From: Nitrospira sp.
Lineage (GTDB): Bacteria; Nitrospirota; Nitrospiria; Nitrospirales; Nitrospiraceae
Length of the DNA: 64,000 nt
Direction: 5' to 3'
Assembly (NCBI GenBank): GCA_030123605.1
Contig: CP126123.1
Coordinates: 4,245,237-4,309,236 of the forward strand
Shown: positions 26,363-34,413 of the stretch, one piece after another
How the letters are laid out: the number at the start of each line of letters is the position of its first letter
How positions within the stretch are numbered: the first letter of the stretch is position 1
Notes under the pieces: model-generated
Databases searched by the model: none
Seen by the model: only the letters and a program-made list of their open reading frames with translations
What the model was told of the DNA's origin: nothing
Made by a program: the position numbers and the translations under genes

Positions 26363-26938
26363 ATGGGAGCACGGGTGTTCCAGGCAGGATCGAGAGAAAC
26401 CGGTCTGGACTGGGTGGGCTTGGCGGTTCTGATCACGGCGCTGCTGGTCGGCGGGTGCCGGTCCGACAACTCGACGGTGCCGACCTCCACGCGCATCGGC
26501 GTGGTGGACCCTCAGCGGGTCTTGAACGAGACCAACGCCGGGAAACGGGCCAAGGAGCTGTTGGCGTCCTTTACGAAGAATCGGCAGGCGCTCATCGAAC
26601 TGGAGGAAAAAGAGCTGCGCCGGATGGAAGAAGACTTCATGAAGCAGGGCAGTGTGTTGAGCGCGAATGCCAAGCGCGAACGGGAAGAACAATTTCGCCG
26701 CCGCATGAGCGAGTATCAGCAAAAGGTCACCGACCTGAACCGTGAAGTGCAGGACAAGCAGAAAACCGTGTTGGACGGGTTTCGCGACAAGATCGAAGCG
26801 TTGTCCGGCAAGGTCGCCAAACACATGGGGCTGCAGGCGATTTTCGATCGTGGTCGCGGGGGGCCGACGCTCTATTTCGACGAAGCGGTAGATGTCTCCC
26901 CGCAGTTGATCGAAGAGTTCAACAAAACCTATCCATGA
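26363..26938 (+). CDS. OmpH/Skp-family lipoprotein
   Basis: A Skp-like chaperone homologue of 191 residues. Its signal sequence ends in a lipobox, LLVGGC (Cys near residue 32), so it is predicted to be lipid-anchored rather than soluble as in E. coli Skp. After the Cys, RIGVVDPQRVLNET is the family N-terminus; a long helical coiled coil (about residues 65-145) with KELRRMEEDFMKQG and REREEQFRRR forms the tentacle. The C-terminus FDRGRGGPTLYFDEAVDVS closes the body domain. ATG 26363 is preferred to a GTG at 26336 because AAAGGA lies eight bases before it and the signal peptide is then of normal length. The next gene encodes a second, soluble homologue. Confidence 0.82.
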   Translation: MGARVFQAGSRETGLDWVGLAVLITALLVGGCRSDNSTVPTSTRIGVVDPQRVLNETNAGKRAKELLASFTKNRQALIELEEKELRRMEEDFMKQGSVLSANAKREREEQFRRRMSEYQQKVTDLNREVQDKQKTVLDGFRDKIEALSGKVAKHMGLQAIFDRGRGGPTLYFDEAVDVSPQLIEEFNKTYP

Positions 26939-26949
26939 TGAGGGAGTCC

Positions 26950-27486
26950 ATGAACATGCGAAGCTGGATGGTGGTCGCGAGCCTGCCGGTACTGGCGGCG
27001 GGGTTCACGCAGCCGGTGCAGGCTGCCGAACGTATGAAGGTGGCGATGATGGACCAGCAACAGGTCATCGAGCGGAGCATCGCCGGGAAACGGGCGCTCG
27101 AAGAACTTAAGAGCTATTCCACCACGCGCCAGAAAATCATCGATTCCGACGACCAGGAGTTGAAGGAGATCGAGAAGGGTATGCAGGACACGACCCTGTC
27201 GGAGGAAGCCCGCAAGGAGAAGCAGGAACATTTCAAGACGAAGCTGGAGGCCTACCAGCGACGGATTCAGGACTTCAACCGTGAGGTGCAGGAAAAGCAA
27301 CGTTCGATGGTGGCGGAGTATGCGCAGAAGATCCGCGCCGCGGCGGAGGTAGTCGCTCAAAAAGAAGGTTATTCGGCCGTCCTCGACAGGGGCAGCGACT
27401 CGACGGTCAAGATCGTGATCTACAGCCATCCGTCGGCCGATCTCACGGAACAGATCATCAAGGAGTTTGACCGGCAGAACAAGTAG
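26950..27486 (+). CDS. skp: Periplasmic OmpH/Skp-family chaperone
   Basis: 178 residues with a cleavable signal (WMVVASLPVLAAGFTQPVQA, cut before AERMKVAM). The mature part begins KVAMMDQQQVIERSIAGKRALEEL and has the long coiled coil EELKSYSTTRQKIIDSDDQELKEIEKG and onward, ending YSAVLDRGSDSTVKIVIY. In E. coli Skp trimers hold unfolded outer-membrane proteins on their way to BamA. Start choice: ATG 26950 has GAGGGA five bases upstream; ATG 26935 would overlap the preceding stop but lacks a site. It is a tandem paralogue of the lipoprotein just upstream (shared DFNREVQEKQ-like segments). lpxD, usually next in this cluster, is absent; fabZ follows. Confidence 0.87.
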   Translation: MNMRSWMVVASLPVLAAGFTQPVQAAERMKVAMMDQQQVIERSIAGKRALEELKSYSTTRQKIIDSDDQELKEIEKGMQDTTLSEEARKEKQEHFKTKLEAYQRRIQDFNREVQEKQRSMVAEYAQKIRAAAEVVAQKEGYSAVLDRGSDSTVKIVIYSHPSADLTEQIIKEFDRQNK

Positions 27487-27529
27487 TCGGGTCGTCGTCA
27501 TCGTCTATGCAACACAGGAGGGGGGACTG

Positions 27530-27988
27530 ATGTCAGTGATGGATAACGTGGAGATTCAATCGATCCTTCCCCACCGGTATCCCTTCTTGCTCGTCGACCG
27601 CATCGGCGAACTGGAGCCGGATCGCCGGATCGTGGGGATTAAGAACGTGACGATCAACGAACCGTTTTTCCAAGGGCATTTTCCCGGCCGCCCGGTCATG
27701 CCGGGGGTCTTGCTTCTCGAGGCCTTGGCCCAGGTCGGCGGCGTGTTGGCCTTCAAGTCGCTCGGGTCGGTCGGGCGCCCCGTGGTCTACCTGACCGGGA
27801 TCGATGCGGCCAAATTCCGCAAACCGGTGGTGCCGGGAGATGTGCTCAGATTGGAAGTGGATGTGCTGAAGAAGCGCCCGCCGTTCTGGAAGATGCAGGG
27901 CAGAGCCTTCGTCGAATCCGAACTGGTCTGCGAGGCGGAAGTCACCGCCATGGTGGCGGATGAGAAGGGCCAGGAGGGCCGGCGTTAA
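27530..27988 (+). CDS. fabZ: 3-hydroxyacyl-ACP dehydratase FabZ
   Basis: Dehydrates 3-hydroxyacyl-ACP in fatty acid synthesis and so competes with LpxA for the same precursor; 152 residues. The hot-dog-fold active site is intact: His50 in [11 protein letters not shown] and Glu64 in [25 protein letters not shown] is the family N-terminus. ATG 27530 has a strong AGGAGGGGG ribosome-binding site, which settles the start against an open extension of 21 codons. The placement between skp and lpxA is standard, apart from the missing lpxD. Confidence 0.96.
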   Translation: MSVMDNVEIQSILPHRYPFLLVDRIGELEPDRRIVGIKNVTINEPFFQGHFPGRPVMPGVLLLEALAQVGGVLAFKSLGSVGRPVVYLTGIDAAKFRKPVVPGDVLRLEVDVLKKRPPFWKMQGRAFVESELVCEAEVTAMVADEKGQEGRR

Positions 27989-27989
27989 T

Positions 27990-28040
27990 CGTCACTTGTC
28001 ACGGGTCGATCATGTTCTGTTTCAGGAACGACGAGTGACG
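27990..28040. repeat. Short imperfect inverted repeat between fabZ and lpxA
   Basis: CGTCACTTGT at 27990-27999 pairs with ACGAGTGACG at 28031-28040 with one mismatch and a 31-base loop; GTGACGAGTG is also partly repeated in tandem on the right side. It is not followed by a T run. It may be a remnant of an intergenic repeat family or an RNA hairpin between cistrons. Confidence 0.35.
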
Positions 28041-28067
28041 AGTGTCTTCTTCGACGGGAGGTTCTGA

Positions 28068-28877
28068 GTGAAGATACATCCGACCGCAGTGATCCATCCC
28101 AAGGCGGAGCTGGCTGACGACGTGGAAGTGGGGGCCTATTCCGTCGTCGGTGAGCATGTCAGGATCGGCAAGGGGACAAGGGTCCTGTCCCATGTGTGCA
28201 TCGATGGGTGGACGGAGATCGGGGAGCGTTGTGAATTGCACCCCTTTGTGTCGGTGGGGGGGCCGCCGCAGCACACCCAGTACAAGGGCGAGCCGACCAA
28301 GGTCGTGATCGGCCACGACAACATCCTGCGCGAGTATGTGACGGTCAATCGGGCGACGGTGCAGGGCGGCGGCGTGACCAGCATCGGCCATTCAAATTTT
28401 CTCATGGCCTATGCGCACGTCGCGCACGACTGCCATCTCGGTAATCATCTGATCCTGGCGAACGCGGCGAGCTTGGCCGGGCATATCACCATCGGGGACC
28501 ATGCCATCGTCGGCGGACTTTCGGGCATTCACCAGTTCGTGCGTATCGGCGCCTATGCCATGCTCGGGGCCTGTTGCGCGCTCGGCCAGGACCTGCCGCC
28601 TTTCATGCGGGCGGCCGGAGGATATCGTGCGCGCATGTACGGGTTGAACTCGATCGGTCTCCGCCGGCACGGTTTTTCGGCCGAGCGCATTTCGGCCCTC
28701 AAACAGGCGTACGAAGTGCTCTTTCGCTCCGGGCACCGGATGGGGGAGGCCGTCAAGTTGGCGCGTGCCACGTTCAAGAAAAGCCAGGACGTCATGCAGG
28801 TCGCCGACTTCATGGAAGGCACCAAACGGGGCATCTGCCGGTCGGTCGGCAAGGAGCAGGAAGGCGATGAGGAGTAA
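28068..28877 (+). CDS. lpxA: UDP-N-acetylglucosamine acyltransferase LpxA
   Basis: Transfers a 3-hydroxyacyl chain to UDP-GlcNAc (or its 3-amino analogue), the first step of lipid A synthesis. The 269-residue left-handed beta-helix begins IHPTAVIHPKAELADDVEVGAYSVVG and carries the catalytic His120 in AHVAHDCHLGN, equivalent to His125 of E. coli. The C-terminal helical domain contains NSIGLRRHGFSAERISALKQAY. GTG 28068 is used; GGGAGG lies about six bases upstream. The stop overlaps the lpxI start by 11 bp. A Gfo/Idh/MocA oxidoreductase two genes on raises the question whether the natural substrate is the 3-amino sugar. Confidence 0.96.
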   Translation: MKIHPTAVIHPKAELADDVEVGAYSVVGEHVRIGKGTRVLSHVCIDGWTEIGERCELHPFVSVGGPPQHTQYKGEPTKVVIGHDNILREYVTVNRATVQGGGVTSIGHSNFLMAYAHVAHDCHLGNHLILANAASLAGHITIGDHAIVGGLSGIHQFVRIGAYAMLGACCALGQDLPPFMRAAGGYRARMYGLNSIGLRRHGFSAERISALKQAYEVLFRSGHRMGEAVKLARATFKKSQDVMQVADFMEGTKRGICRSVGKEQEGDEE

Positions 28878-29724
28878 CCTGGTGGGGAAGCAGGTGGACG
28901 ACGGCGTGCAATCGGCACAGGGACAGCGGATCGGCCTCATCGCCGGCAACGGTCGGTTTCCGATCATCTTCGCCGACAATGCGCGGAAGCTCGGCTATTT
29001 CGTTTCCGCCGTGGCGCATGAAGGAGAAACCGAGCCGGAACTCGAACAACATGTCGATCGAATTCATTGGATCAAGATCGGACAGTTCAACAAGTTGATC
29101 GACCTGCTGAAGGGAGACGGAGTCCGACAGGCCGTGATGTTGGGCGGTATCAAGAAGACCCATGTCTTCACCACCGTCCGGCCGGACTTTCGCGCCCTGG
29201 CCTTGGCCGCCAAGTTGATTCACCTGAAAGACGACGACATTCTGCGCACGGTGGCGGAGGAAATCGAACGGGAAGGTATTCAGATCCGCGAATCCACGTT
29301 CGGCCTCCAGGGCATTCTCGTCGAAGAGGGTACGCTGACGACGCGCGAGCCGAACAAAAAGGAATGGGACGACATCCGTTACGGCTGGGAGGTGGGCAAA
29401 CAGATCGGCGCGTTGGACATCGGCCAGTGTGTCGTGGTCAAGGATCGCGTGATCGTGGCGGTCGAAGCCGTAGAGGGAACCGACGGGGCGATCCGGCGGG
29501 GTGGAGAGCTGGCGCGGGAGGGTGCCGTGGTCGTGAAGCGGTGCAAGCCTCAGCAGGATCTCCGGTTCGATCTTCCGGCCGTCGGCCCGCGCACGATCGA
29601 CGTCATGGAAACCGTCAAGGCATCGGTGCTGGCGCTGGAAGCGGGACGTGGAATTCTGTTGGACCGCGACGACACGATCGCGAAGGCGAACCGTGCCGGT
29701 ATCGCGATCGTTGGACTGACATGA
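28867..29724 (+). CDS. lpxI: UDP-2,3-diacylglucosamine pyrophosphatase LpxI
   Basis: The non-LpxH type hydrolase that yields lipid X; 285 residues (formerly DUF1009). Family stretches are QRIGLIAGNGRFPIIFADNARK, QAVMLGGIKKTHVF, GIQIRESTF, DIGQCVVVKDRVIVAVEAVEGTDGAIRRGG and the C-terminal AGRGILLDRDDTIAKANRAGIAIVG. ATG 28867 has AGGAAGG just ahead and lies inside the end of lpxA. The first 18 residues are not conserved. LpxI in place of LpxH is known in several Gram-negative phyla. The 52 bp after it precede an oxidoreductase gene of the same operon. Confidence 0.93.
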   Translation: MRSNLVGKQVDDGVQSAQGQRIGLIAGNGRFPIIFADNARKLGYFVSAVAHEGETEPELEQHVDRIHWIKIGQFNKLIDLLKGDGVRQAVMLGGIKKTHVFTTVRPDFRALALAAKLIHLKDDDILRTVAEEIEREGIQIRESTFGLQGILVEEGTLTTREPNKKEWDDIRYGWEVGKQIGALDIGQCVVVKDRVIVAVEAVEGTDGAIRRGGELAREGAVVVKRCKPQQDLRFDLPAVGPRTIDVMETVKASVLALEAGRGILLDRDDTIAKANRAGIAIVGLT

Positions 29725-29776
29725 TGCCCTTCGGCATGAGCACAGGGATAGACCTCGTCATGCGGGGCCGGCCTCG

Positions 29777-30766
29777 ATGAAGCGGCTTCGGGCCGGAGTG
29801 GTCGGTGTCGGCCATCTGGGGCAGCACCATGCCCGGCATTATGCGAATCTTCCCGGCGCGGTCCTGATGGGGGTGTTCGACGTAGAGCCGAGCCGGGCCA
29901 AGGTGATTGCCGACCGGCATGGCGTGCAGGCCTGGACGCAACTCCGCGATCTGCTCGATCACGTGGACATCGTCAGCGTGGCCGCGCCGACCTCCGCCCA
30001 TTTCGCCGCGGTCAAGGCTTGTCTGGAAGCAGGCAAACATGTGTTGGTGGAAAAGCCGATCGCCGTCACGCCGGCGGAAGCCCGCGAACTGGTCGATCTG
30101 GCAGCGCGACGCGGCTGTCTCTTGCAGGTCGGGCATAGCGAGCGGTTCAACCCGATCATGCAGCGCATGCGACCTCATATCGAACGACCGGCCTTTATCG
30201 AATGTCACCGGTTGAGCGCGTTCGGGGAACGGGGGACCGACGTCGATGTCGTGCTGGATCTGATGATTCACGATCTGGATCTCGTGTTGTCCTTCAATCC
30301 GGGGCCGGTCGAAGAGGTGCGGGCGGCGGGCGTGCCCGTGCTCTCCTCCAACATCGATATCGCCAATGCTCGTATTGCCTTTGCCGGCGGCTGTGTCGCC
30401 AATTTGACGGCGAGCCGGGTCTCGACCAACAAGATGCGACGGTTGCGGGTCTTTCAGCGCGACCGCTATGTGTCGATCGATTTCCAAACGCGCCAGGCCG
30501 TCGTGTCACGTCGGGTGCAAGGCGGCGGGGCCCGGCCGACGATCGACGTCGAGCCCTTCCAGGCCGGCGATGAAGAGCCGCTGCGGTTGGAACTGGACTC
30601 GTTCCTTCACGCGGTGAGGACCGGATCGCGCCCCGTCGTCTCCGGCGAGGACGGCGAGGCCGCTCTCACGCTCGCCGGGCAGGTATTGGAGGCCATCGGT
30701 CGATTTACCCAACGTCATCAGGCGGGTGTTGCGCCGGAGCCGGTGCCGAGCCAGAAGAATGAATAA
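29777..30766 (+). CDS. Gfo/Idh/MocA family oxidoreductase (GnnA-like by position)
   Basis: An NAD(P)-dependent sugar oxidoreductase of 329 residues. The N-terminal Rossmann fold has RAGVVGVGHLGQHHARHY, the cofactor stretch VLVEKPIAVTPAEA and LLQVGHSERFNP; the C-terminal alpha/beta domain follows. It sits between lpxI and lpxB. In Acidithiobacillus and some other bacteria the oxidoreductase GnnA of this family, with the aminotransferase GnnB, makes UDP-GlcNAc3N in an lpxA-gnnA-gnnB-lpxB cluster, leading to amide-linked acyl chains on lipid A. No gnnB is adjacent here. The role in lipid A is therefore inferred from position. ATG 29777 follows the Gly-rich fold closely and is well supported. Confidence 0.82.
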   Translation: MKRLRAGVVGVGHLGQHHARHYANLPGAVLMGVFDVEPSRAKVIADRHGVQAWTQLRDLLDHVDIVSVAAPTSAHFAAVKACLEAGKHVLVEKPIAVTPAEARELVDLAARRGCLLQVGHSERFNPIMQRMRPHIERPAFIECHRLSAFGERGTDVDVVLDLMIHDLDLVLSFNPGPVEEVRAAGVPVLSSNIDIANARIAFAGGCVANLTASRVSTNKMRRLRVFQRDRYVSIDFQTRQAVVSRRVQGGGARPTIDVEPFQAGDEEPLRLELDSFLHAVRTGSRPVVSGEDGEAALTLAGQVLEAIGRFTQRHQAGVAPEPVPSQKNE

Positions 30767-30805
30767 GGTTGTCGCGCCTCTGTCTGTCCGTGTGAGACTA
30801 TCGAC

Positions 30806-31939
30806 ATGTCGCGCATCCTGATCGTGACCGGAGAAGCCTCCGGCGACCTGCACGGAGCCCACTTGGTCATGGAATTGAAAGCGCTGTCTCCCTCCCTGCA
30901 GGTGGTCGGCATCGGGGGCGCGTCGATGCAGGCGGCCGGGGCGGAGTTGGTCAAGGATATCCCGCAATTGGATGTGATGGGGCTTATCGGACTGTCCGCC
31001 GTGAAGGCGATGCTGCAGCGGATTGCTCGGATCAGGCGCTTGATCCAAGGGGAGCGCTGGAGTCTCGTCGTGTTGATCGATAACCCCGGTTTGAATTTCC
31101 ATTTCGCGCGGGTGGCCAAGGCCTGTGGGCTCAGGGTTCTGTATTATATTGCACCGCAAGTCTGGGCCTGGCGGCAGGGGCGGATGCGCTGGATTCAGCG
31201 GCGCGTGGACCATGTGCTTGCAATTCTTCCGTTCGAGGAGCCGCTTTACAAAGAGGCCGGCGTGCGCTGCACGTTTGTCGGCAACCCCTTGTTGGATGAA
31301 GTGGCCCCCTCCTACGATCGCCAGGCGTTGCGCCGGCAGTTTGGGCTGAAGAATGACGGGCCGGTGATCGGATTGTTTCCCGGCAGTCGAAAAGGCGAAT
31401 TGCACGAGCATATGCCGCTGTTGTTGGAGACGGTGAAGCGCCTCGCGGAGCGGCACCCGGCCGTACAATTCATCCTGGCGCAAGCCTCTTCGATCCAGGA
31501 TCAGTTGCTCAATGAGTTGTTGCGAAACAGCCCGGTCCCCATTCGGGTCTTCCGCAATCAAGCCAGTGAAGTCATGGCCGCTTCCGATCTGCTCGTGGTC
31601 AAGTCGGGAACCTCCACCCTGCAGGCGGCGGTGGTGGGGACTCCCATGGTGCTGTTCTATCGGGCCCCCTCCTGGATCACCTATCAATTGGCTCGTCGGT
31701 TGATCCGCGTCCCTTGGATCGGCCTTGCCAACCTGGTTGCGGGTCGGGGCATCGTGCCGGAATTGATCCATCACGAGGCGACGCCGGAGCGGCTGGTACA
31801 GGAAATCGAGCGGCTGTTGACGGATGCCCGCGCCTATGGGGACATGAAGGCCGCCTTGTCGTCGGTGCGGGAGGCGCTGGGTGCGCCTGGCGCCTCCCGC
31901 CGCGCGGCGGAAGCGGTCCTGGCCGAGTGCCGAACATGA
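30806..31939 (+). CDS. lpxB: Lipid-A-disaccharide synthase LpxB
   Basis: Condenses lipid X with UDP-diacylglucosamine to form the lipid A disaccharide; 377 residues, a GT19 enzyme of GT-B fold. The N-terminus ILIVTGEASGDLHGAHLVMELK is diagnostic. QVWAWRQGR, VGNPLLDE, IGLFPGSRKGEL, LVVKSGTSTLQAAVVGTPMVLFYR and GRGIVPELIHHEATPE complete the family pattern. Its stop overlaps the msbA ATG (ATGA at 31936), indicating translational coupling. The protein is of normal length and shows no anomalies. Confidence 0.96.
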   Translation: MSRILIVTGEASGDLHGAHLVMELKALSPSLQVVGIGGASMQAAGAELVKDIPQLDVMGLIGLSAVKAMLQRIARIRRLIQGERWSLVVLIDNPGLNFHFARVAKACGLRVLYYIAPQVWAWRQGRMRWIQRRVDHVLAILPFEEPLYKEAGVRCTFVGNPLLDEVAPSYDRQALRRQFGLKNDGPVIGLFPGSRKGELHEHMPLLLETVKRLAERHPAVQFILAQASSIQDQLLNELLRNSPVPIRVFRNQASEVMAASDLLVVKSGTSTLQAAVVGTPMVLFYRAPSWITYQLARRLIRVPWIGLANLVAGRGIVPELIHHEATPERLVQEIERLLTDARAYGDMKAALSSVREALGAPGASRRAAEAVLAECRT

Positions 31940-33672
31940 AACAATATCTCCGGTTGCTTACCTATCTGGATCCCTATCGGCTCAGGCTGGGGGCTGCGTT
32001 CGTCTGCGCCCTGTTGGTGGCAGGGCTCTCCGGTGCCTATGCCTGGCTGGTGCGCCCGGTGCTCGACGACCTGTTCATCAGCAAGGACGAAAGTTTGCTG
32101 TTGGTGCTGCCCATCGCGATCCTGACCGTGGCGGTTCTCAAGGGGCTGTTCAACTATGGCCAGAACTATTTGATGAACTACGTCGGGAATCAGGTGATCG
32201 GCGACATCCGGGAACAGCTCTTCACCAAGCTGGTCCGGTTGCCGGTTCGATTCCACGATACCAATACGTCGGGCCGCCTGGTGTCGCGCGTCATCAACGA
32301 CGTGAACCAGATGGCCAACGCCATCGCCGGAGTCCTGAAAGACCTGTTCCAACAGGGGCTGACGTTCCTGGCGATGATCGGCGTGATCGTCTATCAAAAC
32401 TGGAAACTGGCGATGGTGTCGATGATCGTCGTGCCGCTCTCCGTCGTGACCATGGTGCGGATGGGGCAGCGGTTGCGGAAGCTGGCGACGCGCGGGCAGG
32501 AGCGTATGGGCGACATGGCCTCGACGCTGCAAGAGGCCTTGGCCGGTATTCGCATGGTCAAGTCGTTCGGCAGGGAAGAGGAAGAGGCCAAGCGGTTTCG
32601 GCAGAATAACGACGCCTTCATCACCACGACGATGAAGGCCATTCAGGTGTCGTCGCTGGGTTCCTCCCATATGGAGGTGATCGGTGTGCTCGGCGTGGCG
32701 GGGATCATCTGGTACGGCGGGTATCTGGTCATTCATGATGAAATGACTCCCGGCGCCTTCTTCTCGTTCCTGGCCGCCATGTTCATGGCCTATACGCCGA
32801 TCAGAAGGTTGTCGGGCGCCAACAACACGGTGCAGCAGGCGCTCGCGGCGGCGGAGCGGGTCTTCGAAGTGCTCGATCTCCCGACCGAGCAGGATGCCAA
32901 CGGAGGGCATAAAGATCTGCCGTCGATTTCCCGCTCTCTTGAGTTCAGACAGGTCGTGTTTCGCTATGAGGGCCAAAGCGAGTCGGCACTGACCGGCATC
33001 GACTTGACGATTCGGGCCGGCGAAGTGGTCGCGTTCGTGGGCAGCAGCGGCAGCGGCAAGACCACGCTGGTGAGCCTACTGCCCAGGTTTTATGAGCCGA
33101 CCGGCGGACAGATTCTCATCGACGGAGTCGATCTCCACACCTGTACCCTGCGTTCGGTGCGAGGCCAGATCGGGATCGTGTCTCAGGAAGTCGTGCTGTT
33201 CGACGATACGGTCCGCAACAACATCGGGTATGGGCGGCAGGGCGCGACGTCGGAAGAGGTGATGCGGGCCGCACAACTGGCCTATGCCCATGAGTTCATC
33301 ATCCGGATGCCGGAGGGATACGAGACCTTGATCGGAGAGCGTGGGCTCAAGCTGTCGGGCGGCGAGCGCCAGCGCCTGGCGATCGCCAGGGCCATTCTCC
33401 GCGACCCGCCGATTTTGATTCTGGATGAGGCGACCTCCGCCCTGGACACCCAGTCGGAGCGGATCGTACAGATGGCGCTGGCCAACTTGATGAAGGACCG
33501 GACGACCCTGGTGGTCGCCCATCGCCTCTCTACCATTCAGAACGCCGACCGCATCGTGGTGTTGGATCGCGGCACGATCGTTGAGGTCGGGTCCCATGAA
33601 GAACTGTTGCGGAAGGGCGGGATGTATAAGCGTCTCCATGCCATGCAGTTTGCCGAAGTGCTTCCGGAGTGA
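31936..33672 (+). CDS. msbA: Lipid A export ABC transporter MsbA
   Basis: A half-transporter of 578 residues that flips core-lipid A across the inner membrane. About six transmembrane helices lie in the first 310 residues (for example LGAAFVCALLVAGLSGAYAW and GLTFLAMIGVIVYQ). The nucleotide-binding domain has Walker A VGSSGSGKTTL, signature LSGGERQRLA, Walker B ILILDEATSALD and the H-loop VVAHRLSTIQ. The N-terminus is set by overlap with the lpxB stop; upstream in-frame codons belong to lpxB on another frame. It could in principle export another lipid, but its position among lpxB, waaA and lpxK supports MsbA. Confidence 0.94.
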   Translation: MKQYLRLLTYLDPYRLRLGAAFVCALLVAGLSGAYAWLVRPVLDDLFISKDESLLLVLPIAILTVAVLKGLFNYGQNYLMNYVGNQVIGDIREQLFTKLVRLPVRFHDTNTSGRLVSRVINDVNQMANAIAGVLKDLFQQGLTFLAMIGVIVYQNWKLAMVSMIVVPLSVVTMVRMGQRLRKLATRGQERMGDMASTLQEALAGIRMVKSFGREEEEAKRFRQNNDAFITTTMKAIQVSSLGSSHMEVIGVLGVAGIIWYGGYLVIHDEMTPGAFFSFLAAMFMAYTPIRRLSGANNTVQQALAAAERVFEVLDLPTEQDANGGHKDLPSISRSLEFRQVVFRYEGQSESALTGIDLTIRAGEVVAFVGSSGSGKTTLVSLLPRFYEPTGGQILIDGVDLHTCTLRSVRGQIGIVSQEVVLFDDTVRNNIGYGRQGATSEEVMRAAQLAYAHEFIIRMPEGYETLIGERGLKLSGGERQRLAIARAILRDPPILILDEATSALDTQSERIVQMALANLMKDRTTLVVAHRLSTIQNADRIVVLDRGTIVEVGSHEELLRKGGMYKRLHAMQFAEVLPE

Positions 33673-33700
33673 CGACGAACGGCGGAGCGGACAACGACTG

Positions 33701-34413
33701 ATGCAGAACGGTCCGGCAGCGAGCCCCATTCGAAAAGAGGCCTGGCAGAAGCGCGCGGCTGACGCCGTCAAGGTCGCCGTGGTGCCGCCGGTCGGGTACC
33801 ACATCATCCGCCTCCTGAGCCGCACTATGACTTTGCGTCGCGAAGGGATGGAGCATGTGGACCGGTTGCTCGGGCAGGGGAAACGGATGATCATCGCCTT
33901 CTGGCATGCCCAACAGCTGATGATGCCGCTGGCCCATCGCGGGTTCGAGGCCCATGTCTTGATCAGTCAACATCGAGACGGGGAGTTGATCCGCCGCATC
34001 GCGGCGCGGTTCGGCCTGCAGGCCGTTCGCGGTTCCAGTACCAGAGGAGGCGCGGAGGCCTTTCGTGAACTGATCCGTATCGGTCGAGCAGGGGGTAACC
34101 TGGTAGTCACACCGGACGGCCCGAAGGGTCCTCGCCAAGTCGTCAAGGTCGGCGTCGTGCAGTTGGCCAGGGCGACCGGCTTGCCGATCGTTCCCATGGC
34201 ATTCGGCTGCTCAAAAAAAAACTCTTCGCGAGCTGGGATCGATTCATCATGCCTTACCCCTTCACGCGGGGGCTCTTTCTCCTCGGGCCGCCGATCATCG
34301 TGCCGCCGGACTCCTCTCCCGACGACCTGGAGCGATTGCGCCGGGAGTTGGAAGAGACCCTGAACCGGATGACGATCGAGGCCGACGCATCGGTCCTGCT
34401 GGCTGATCCGTAA
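33701..34413 (+). CDS. DUF374 lysophospholipid-acyltransferase-like protein, frame-disrupted at an A9 tract
   Basis: A membrane-associated acyltransferase-type protein found in Kdo/lipid A operons. As read, the frame from ATG 33701 ends at 34363 after 220 residues, the last 30 or so being unlike the family (SSGRRSSCRR and so on). The family sequence runs to VPMAFGCSKK and resumes in the -1 frame as LFASWDRFIMPYPFTRGLFLLGPPIIV, ending at TAA 34411-34413. The switch point is a run of nine A at 34213-34221, read TCA AAA AAA AAC. Restoring one A, or slipping back one base, gives 237 residues whose TAA overlaps the waaA ATG as TAATG. The motif FWHAQQLMMP carries the acyltransferase His. Either a sequencing or assembly error, a mutation, or slippage on the A run could explain this. 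Confidence 0.8.
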
